A stretch of DNA of 64,000 nt from Enterobacter asburiae (lineage in GTDB: Bacteria > Pseudomonadota > Gammaproteobacteria > Enterobacterales > Enterobacteriaceae), in assembly GCA_011754535.1 (NCBI GenBank), contig JAAQVN010000001.1, positions 434,001-498,000 of the forward strand, in the 5' to 3' direction. A program made the position numbers and the translations under genes. Shown in pieces: positions 59,746 to 64,000 of this stretch; positions within the stretch are counted from its first letter, which is position 1; each line of letters opens with the position of its first letter. Below the pieces are notes generated by a model. It did not search any database, was not told the DNA's origin, and saw only the letters and a list, made by a program, of their open reading frames with translations.

Positions 59746-59757
59746 GAGGAATTGAAC

Positions 59758-60408
59758 ATGTCATTACCAATGTTGCAAGTTGCGCTGGATAACCAGACGC
59801 TGTCTCACGCTTACGAAACCACCCGCCTGATTGCGGAAGAGGTGGATATCATCGAAGTGGGCACCATTCTGTGCGTGGGCGAAGGCGTGCGCGCCGTTCG
59901 CGACCTGAAGGCGCTCTATCCGCACAAAATCGTGCTGGCGGATGCCAAAATTGCCGACGCAGGCAAAATCCTTTCCCGCATGTGCTTTGAAGCCAACGCC
60001 GACTGGGTCACCGTGATCTGCTGTGCGGATATCAACACCGCCAAAGGCGCGCTGGACGTGGCAAAAGAGTTTAACGGCGACGTGCAGATTGAGCTGACCG
60101 GCTTCTGGACCTGGGAGCAGGCGCAGGAGTGGCGCGAAGCGGGCATCCAGCAGGTGGTTTACCACCGCAGCCGCGATGCCCAGGCCGCAGGCGTGGCGTG
60201 GGGCGAAGCGGATATCAGCGCGATTAAGCGTCTGGCGGATATGGGCTTCAAAGTCACCGTCACCGGTGGCCTGGCGCTGGAAGATCTGCCGCTGTTCCAG
60301 GGCATCCCAATTCACGTCTTTATCGCCGGCCGCAGCATTCGCGACGCGGCCTCTCCGGTCGAAGCGGCGCGTCAGTTCAAACGCTCAATCGCTCAGCTTT
60401 GGGGCTAA
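59758..60408 (+). CDS. ulaD: UlaD, 3-keto-L-gulonate-6-phosphate decarboxylase
   Basis: UlaD is a TIM-barrel enzyme of the orotidine-monophosphate decarboxylase suprafamily that forms L-xylulose 5-phosphate and CO2. The 216 residues match E. coli. The signature [13 protein letters not shown] and the phosphate loop [12 protein letters not shown] are seen. ATG 59758 (MSLPMLQ) has AGAGGA 7 bases upstream; an in-frame ATT-AAC lead-in two codons earlier is not needed. Confidence 0.96.
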   Translation: MSLPMLQVALDNQTLSHAYETTRLIAEEVDIIEVGTILCVGEGVRAVRDLKALYPHKIVLADAKIADAGKILSRMCFEANADWVTVICCADINTAKGALDVAKEFNGDVQIELTGFWTWEQAQEWREAGIQQVVYHRSRDAQAAGVAWGEADISAIKRLADMGFKVTVTGGLALEDLPLFQGIPIHVFIAGRSIRDAASPVEAARQFKRSIAQLWG

Positions 60409-60417
60409 GGAGCGGGT

Positions 60418-61278
60418 ATGTTGTCAAAACAGGTCCCGCTTGGCATCTATGAAAAGGCACTCCCTGCGGGGGAGTGCTGGCTGGAGCGGTTACAGCTGGC
60501 AAAACAGCTGGGTTTCGATTTTGTTGAAATGTCAGTGGATGAGACGGACGAGCGTCTCTCTCGCCTGGACTGGAGCCGCGAACAGCGTCTGGCGCTGGTG
60601 AGCGCCATTGCCGAGACCGGCGTGCGCGTGCCGTCCATGTGCCTGAGCGCCCATCGTCGTTTCCCTCTGGGATGTGAAGATGATGCCGTGCGTGCTGAAG
60701 GTCTGGAGATCATGCGCAAAGCCATTCGCTTTGCCCAGGACGTGGGTATCCGCGTGATCCAACTGGCGGGTTATGACGTTTACTATCAGGAAGCCAACGA
60801 TGAAACGCGCCGTCGTTTCCGTGACGGCCTGAAAGAGAGCGTTGAGATGGCAAGCCGCGCGCAGGTCACGCTGGCGATGGAGATCATGGACTACCCGTTG
60901 ATGAACTCCATCAGCAAGGCGCTGGGCTACGCGCACTATCTGAATAACCCGTGGTTCCAGCTTTATCCGGATATCGGCAACCTGTCGGCATGGGATAACG
61001 ACGTACAGATGGAGCTGCAGGCGGGCATCGGGCATATCGTGGCGGTGCACGTCAAAGATACCCGTCCTGGCGTGTTTAAAAACGTACCGTTCGGCACCGG
61101 GGTGGTGGATTTTGAACGGTGCTTCGAGACGCTCAGGCAGACAGGCTATTGCGGGCCTTACCTGATTGAGATGTGGAGCGAAACGTCAGACGACCCGGCT
61201 GCGGAAGTAGCAAAAGCGCGGGACTGGGTGCGCGAGCGGATGGTGCGGGCGGGTTTGCTGGAGGTTGAACATGCTTAA
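60418..61278 (+). CDS. ulaE: UlaE, L-xylulose-5-phosphate 3-epimerase
   Basis: This TIM-barrel epimerase of 286 residues, two longer than in E. coli, converts L-xylulose 5-phosphate to L-ribulose 5-phosphate. Metal-binding acidic residues occur in [13 protein letters not shown] and [15 protein letters not shown] precedes the ATG. It overlaps ulaF by 8 bp. Confidence 0.96.
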   Translation: MLSKQVPLGIYEKALPAGECWLERLQLAKQLGFDFVEMSVDETDERLSRLDWSREQRLALVSAIAETGVRVPSMCLSAHRRFPLGCEDDAVRAEGLEIMRKAIRFAQDVGIRVIQLAGYDVYYQEANDETRRRFRDGLKESVEMASRAQVTLAMEIMDYPLMNSISKALGYAHYLNNPWFQLYPDIGNLSAWDNDVQMELQAGIGHIVAVHVKDTRPGVFKNVPFGTGVVDFERCFETLRQTGYCGPYLIEMWSETSDDPAAEVAKARDWVRERMVRAGLLEVEHA

Positions 61279-61957
61279 GCTGAAACAGCAGGTCTTTGAA
61301 GCCAATATGGATCTGCCGCGCTATGGCCTGGTCACGTTCACCTGGGGCAACGTGAGCGCTATCGACCGCGAGCAGGGGCTCATCGTGATTAAGCCGAGCG
61401 GTGTGGCGTATGACACCATGAAAGCAGACGATATGGTGGTGGTGGATCTCGACGGAAACGTCGTGGAGGGAAAATGGCGTCCCTCTTCAGATACCTCAAC
61501 CCATCTGGCGCTGTACCGGCGATATCCGTCCCTTGGCGGCGTGGTGCATACCCACTCCACGCACGCGACGGCCTGGGCACAGGCGGGGCTGCCCATCCCG
61601 GCGCTGGGCACGACCCACGCGGACTATTTCTTTGGCGACATTCCCTGCACGCGAGCGTTAACGCAGGCTGAAGTAGAAGGGGAGTACGAACGCAACACCG
61701 GCAAGGTCATCATCGAAACACTGGGTGAAACGGAACCGCTGCATACGCCGGGGATTGTGGTGTACCAGCACGGTCCATTCTCCTGGGGTAAAGATGCTCA
61801 CGACGCGGTACATAATGCTGTCGTGATGGAGGAGGTGGCTAAAATGGCGTGGATTGCCCGCGGCATTAATCCACAGCTTCAGGGCATTGATGATTACCTG
61901 ATGAACAAGCATTTCATGCGCAAGCACGGCCCAAATGCCTACTACGGGCAGAAGTGA
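61271..61957 (+). CDS. ulaF: UlaF, L-ribulose-5-phosphate 4-epimerase
   Basis: UlaF is a class II aldolase-family enzyme of 228 residues, related to AraD. It yields D-xylulose 5-phosphate for the pentose phosphate pathway. Zinc ligands are in [11 protein letters not shown], with the active-site segment [11 protein letters not shown] 61271 gives the E. coli length and GAGG lies upstream inside ulaE. It is the last gene of the operon; a long hairpin follows at 61964-62009. Confidence 0.96.
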   Translation: MLKLKQQVFEANMDLPRYGLVTFTWGNVSAIDREQGLIVIKPSGVAYDTMKADDMVVVDLDGNVVEGKWRPSSDTSTHLALYRRYPSLGGVVHTHSTHATAWAQAGLPIPALGTTHADYFFGDIPCTRALTQAEVEGEYERNTGKVIIETLGETEPLHTPGIVVYQHGPFSWGKDAHDAVHNAVVMEEVAKMAWIARGINPQLQGIDDYLMNKHFMRKHGPNAYYGQK

Positions 61958-61963
61958 ATAAGT

Positions 61964-62009
61964 GCTCTGGAATACCAAAAAACAGTTGTAACCGGTGGTA
62001 TTCCGGAGC
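61964..62009 (+). other. Long imperfect inverted repeat after ulaF
   Basis: CTCTGGAATACCA (61965-61977) pairs with TGGTATTCCGGAG (61996-62008) with one T-G wobble, extended by one G-C pair, around an 18-base loop. It begins 6 bases past the ulaF stop. No T run follows on plus, so intrinsic termination is doubtful; 3' end protection or a Rho-linked end is possible. Confidence 0.55.
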
Positions 62010-62016
62010 CATTCAC

Positions 62017-62040
62017 AAAAAAAGCCCCCGGGCAGGGGGC
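62017..62040 (-). terminator. Rho-independent terminator of yjfY
   Basis: On the minus strand GCCCCC-TGCCC-GGGGGC is followed by TTTTTTTG. It lies about 58 bases beyond the yjfY stop. Confidence 0.85.
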
Positions 62041-62097
62041 AACGTCAACTATGGCTATGTTCTCGTTGTTGGCTTTCCTGGTGCTAGCGTTAAGGCA

Positions 62098-62373
62098 TTA
62101 CCGGTAGATATCTGCACTGGCGTGCATATTGCCGTTGCTGCCGGGCTCACGGGTTAACATCACATGGTAATAGGTTGCGCCCTGGGCATCGGTCTCTTCA
62201 TTTAGTGCCTGATCTGCTTCGCTTTCAGTGGCGAAATTATGATTGATATAGATTACGCCTAAGCTGTGCACATCATCCATGTTTCTGGCCTGCCGGCCGT
62301 CTATTTTGATGGCTGCCATCGCGTTTGCACTGAGCAAAAGCGCAGCCATTATGGCTAATGCGATTTTTTTCAT
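62098..62373 (-). CDS. yjfY: YjfY, periplasmic DUF1471 protein
   Basis: This 91-residue secreted protein has a signal peptide ending NAMA|AIKIDG and a YhcN/DUF1471 fold. The C-terminal half (QALNEETDAQGATYYHVML and NGNMHASADIYR) is typical. It is the third DUF1471 gene of the window, with yjfN and bsmA. It is divergent from the rpsF operon. The function is unknown. Confidence 0.92.
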   Translation of the reverse strand: MKKIALAIMAALLLSANAMAAIKIDGRQARNMDDVHSLGVIYINHNFATESEADQALNEETDAQGATYYHVMLTREPGSNGNMHASADIYR

Positions 62374-62608
62374 GATATGCGCTCCACGACTGCGTGCTGT
62401 GAGAGGGGAATGCTCCTTCTTTAATTCAGTGGGTCTCTGATTAAAGTGTAATCACTCATCCGGCGGGGATACGTGACCATTTCTGATGCAGTTGTTCAAA
62501 AAAGCAACGCTTCCGGATGCGTTTAATATTAAATCACCCACTTAGACCAGCTTTACGCTTTGTGCGAATTATTTGTGCAATCAGCTTGAGTTTCCAGGGG
62601 CGCGCAAG

Positions 62609-62614
62609 TATTAT
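62609..62614 (+). promoter_or_regulatory. Promoter of the rpsF-priB-rpsR-rplI operon (-10 box)
   Basis: TTGAGT at 62586-62591 and TATTAT at 62609-62614 are 17 bp apart, with a GC-rich discriminator GACGCG after the -10. This leaves a leader of about 90 bases before rpsF. The stretch 62374-62585 between it and yjfY holds no other recognised element. Confidence 0.75.
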
Positions 62615-62654
62615 GACGCGTCAATTTTTCAGCCGACCTTTAACACGTTCCTTG

Positions 62655-63109
<455 letters not shown>

Positions 63110-63115
63110 TTTCTG

Positions 63116-63662
<547 letters not shown>

Positions 63663-63691
63663 TCGGGCACGGTCCATTAATACGACTTTAA

Positions 63692-64000
<309 letters not shown>

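Overview
The window is chromosomal DNA of an enteric bacterium, almost certainly a member of the Enterobacter cloacae complex. Nearly every protein matches its Escherichia coli counterpart closely in length and motifs. The gene order follows the E. coli 94-95 minute region (dsbD to rplI). Between blc and frdD lies an inducible ampR-ampC pair whose class C beta-lactamase reads like the MIR/ACT type. Most starts were chosen by comparison with E. coli proteins recalled from memory plus visible Shine-Dalgarno sequences; no database search was possible.

Layout. 1-7008: dsbD (3' end cut by the window edge), cutA, dcuA and aspA on the minus strand, fxsA on plus, and the amino-acid exporter yjeH on minus. 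7072-9212: the heat-shock groES-groL operon. 9220-11501: a minus-strand iadA-yjiG-yjiH operon, which in E. coli K-12 lies elsewhere. 11736-15974: yjeI, epmB/efp divergent, the entericidin genes ecnA and ecnB with the LuxR-type regulator gene ecnR, the guanidine exporter sugE/gdx behind a guanidine-II riboswitch, and blc. 16082-21558: ampC/ampR and the fumarate reductase operon frdABCD. 21869-30695: epmA, yjeM, mscM, psd, rsgA and orn. 30892-31192: three identical tRNA-Gly(GCC) genes. 31463-43069: queG, divergent from the nnr-tsaE-amiB-mutL-miaA-hfq-hflX-hflK-hflC superoperon, then yjeT. 43174-48370: purA, nsrR, rnr and rlmB. 48460-53479: an MHS-type transporter, aidB and a Cache-domain chemoreceptor, an accessory arrangement different from E. 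coli. 53651-62373: yjfN, bsmA, yjfP, and the L-ascorbate regulon ulaR, ulaG and ulaABCDEF, then yjfY. 62609-64000: the rpsF-priB-rpsR-rplI ribosomal operon, with rplI cut by the window edge.

Functional links. efp, epmB and epmA supply elongation factor P and two of its modification enzymes. aspA, dcuA and frdABCD together make anaerobic aspartate-to-fumarate-to-succinate respiration, and a good FNR-type site lies upstream of frdA. The ula genes form a complete ascorbate uptake and catabolic pathway. A 35-bp operator-like sequence is present in two copies between ulaG and ulaA.

No unknown multi-gene system is evident. The most notable points are a palindromic interspersed repeat read in frame inside the DsbD linker, the guanidine-II riboswitch, the relocated yjiHG-iadA operon with a perfect operator-like palindrome, the transporter/chemoreceptor genes flanking aidB, and the overlapping start codons of queG and nnr.
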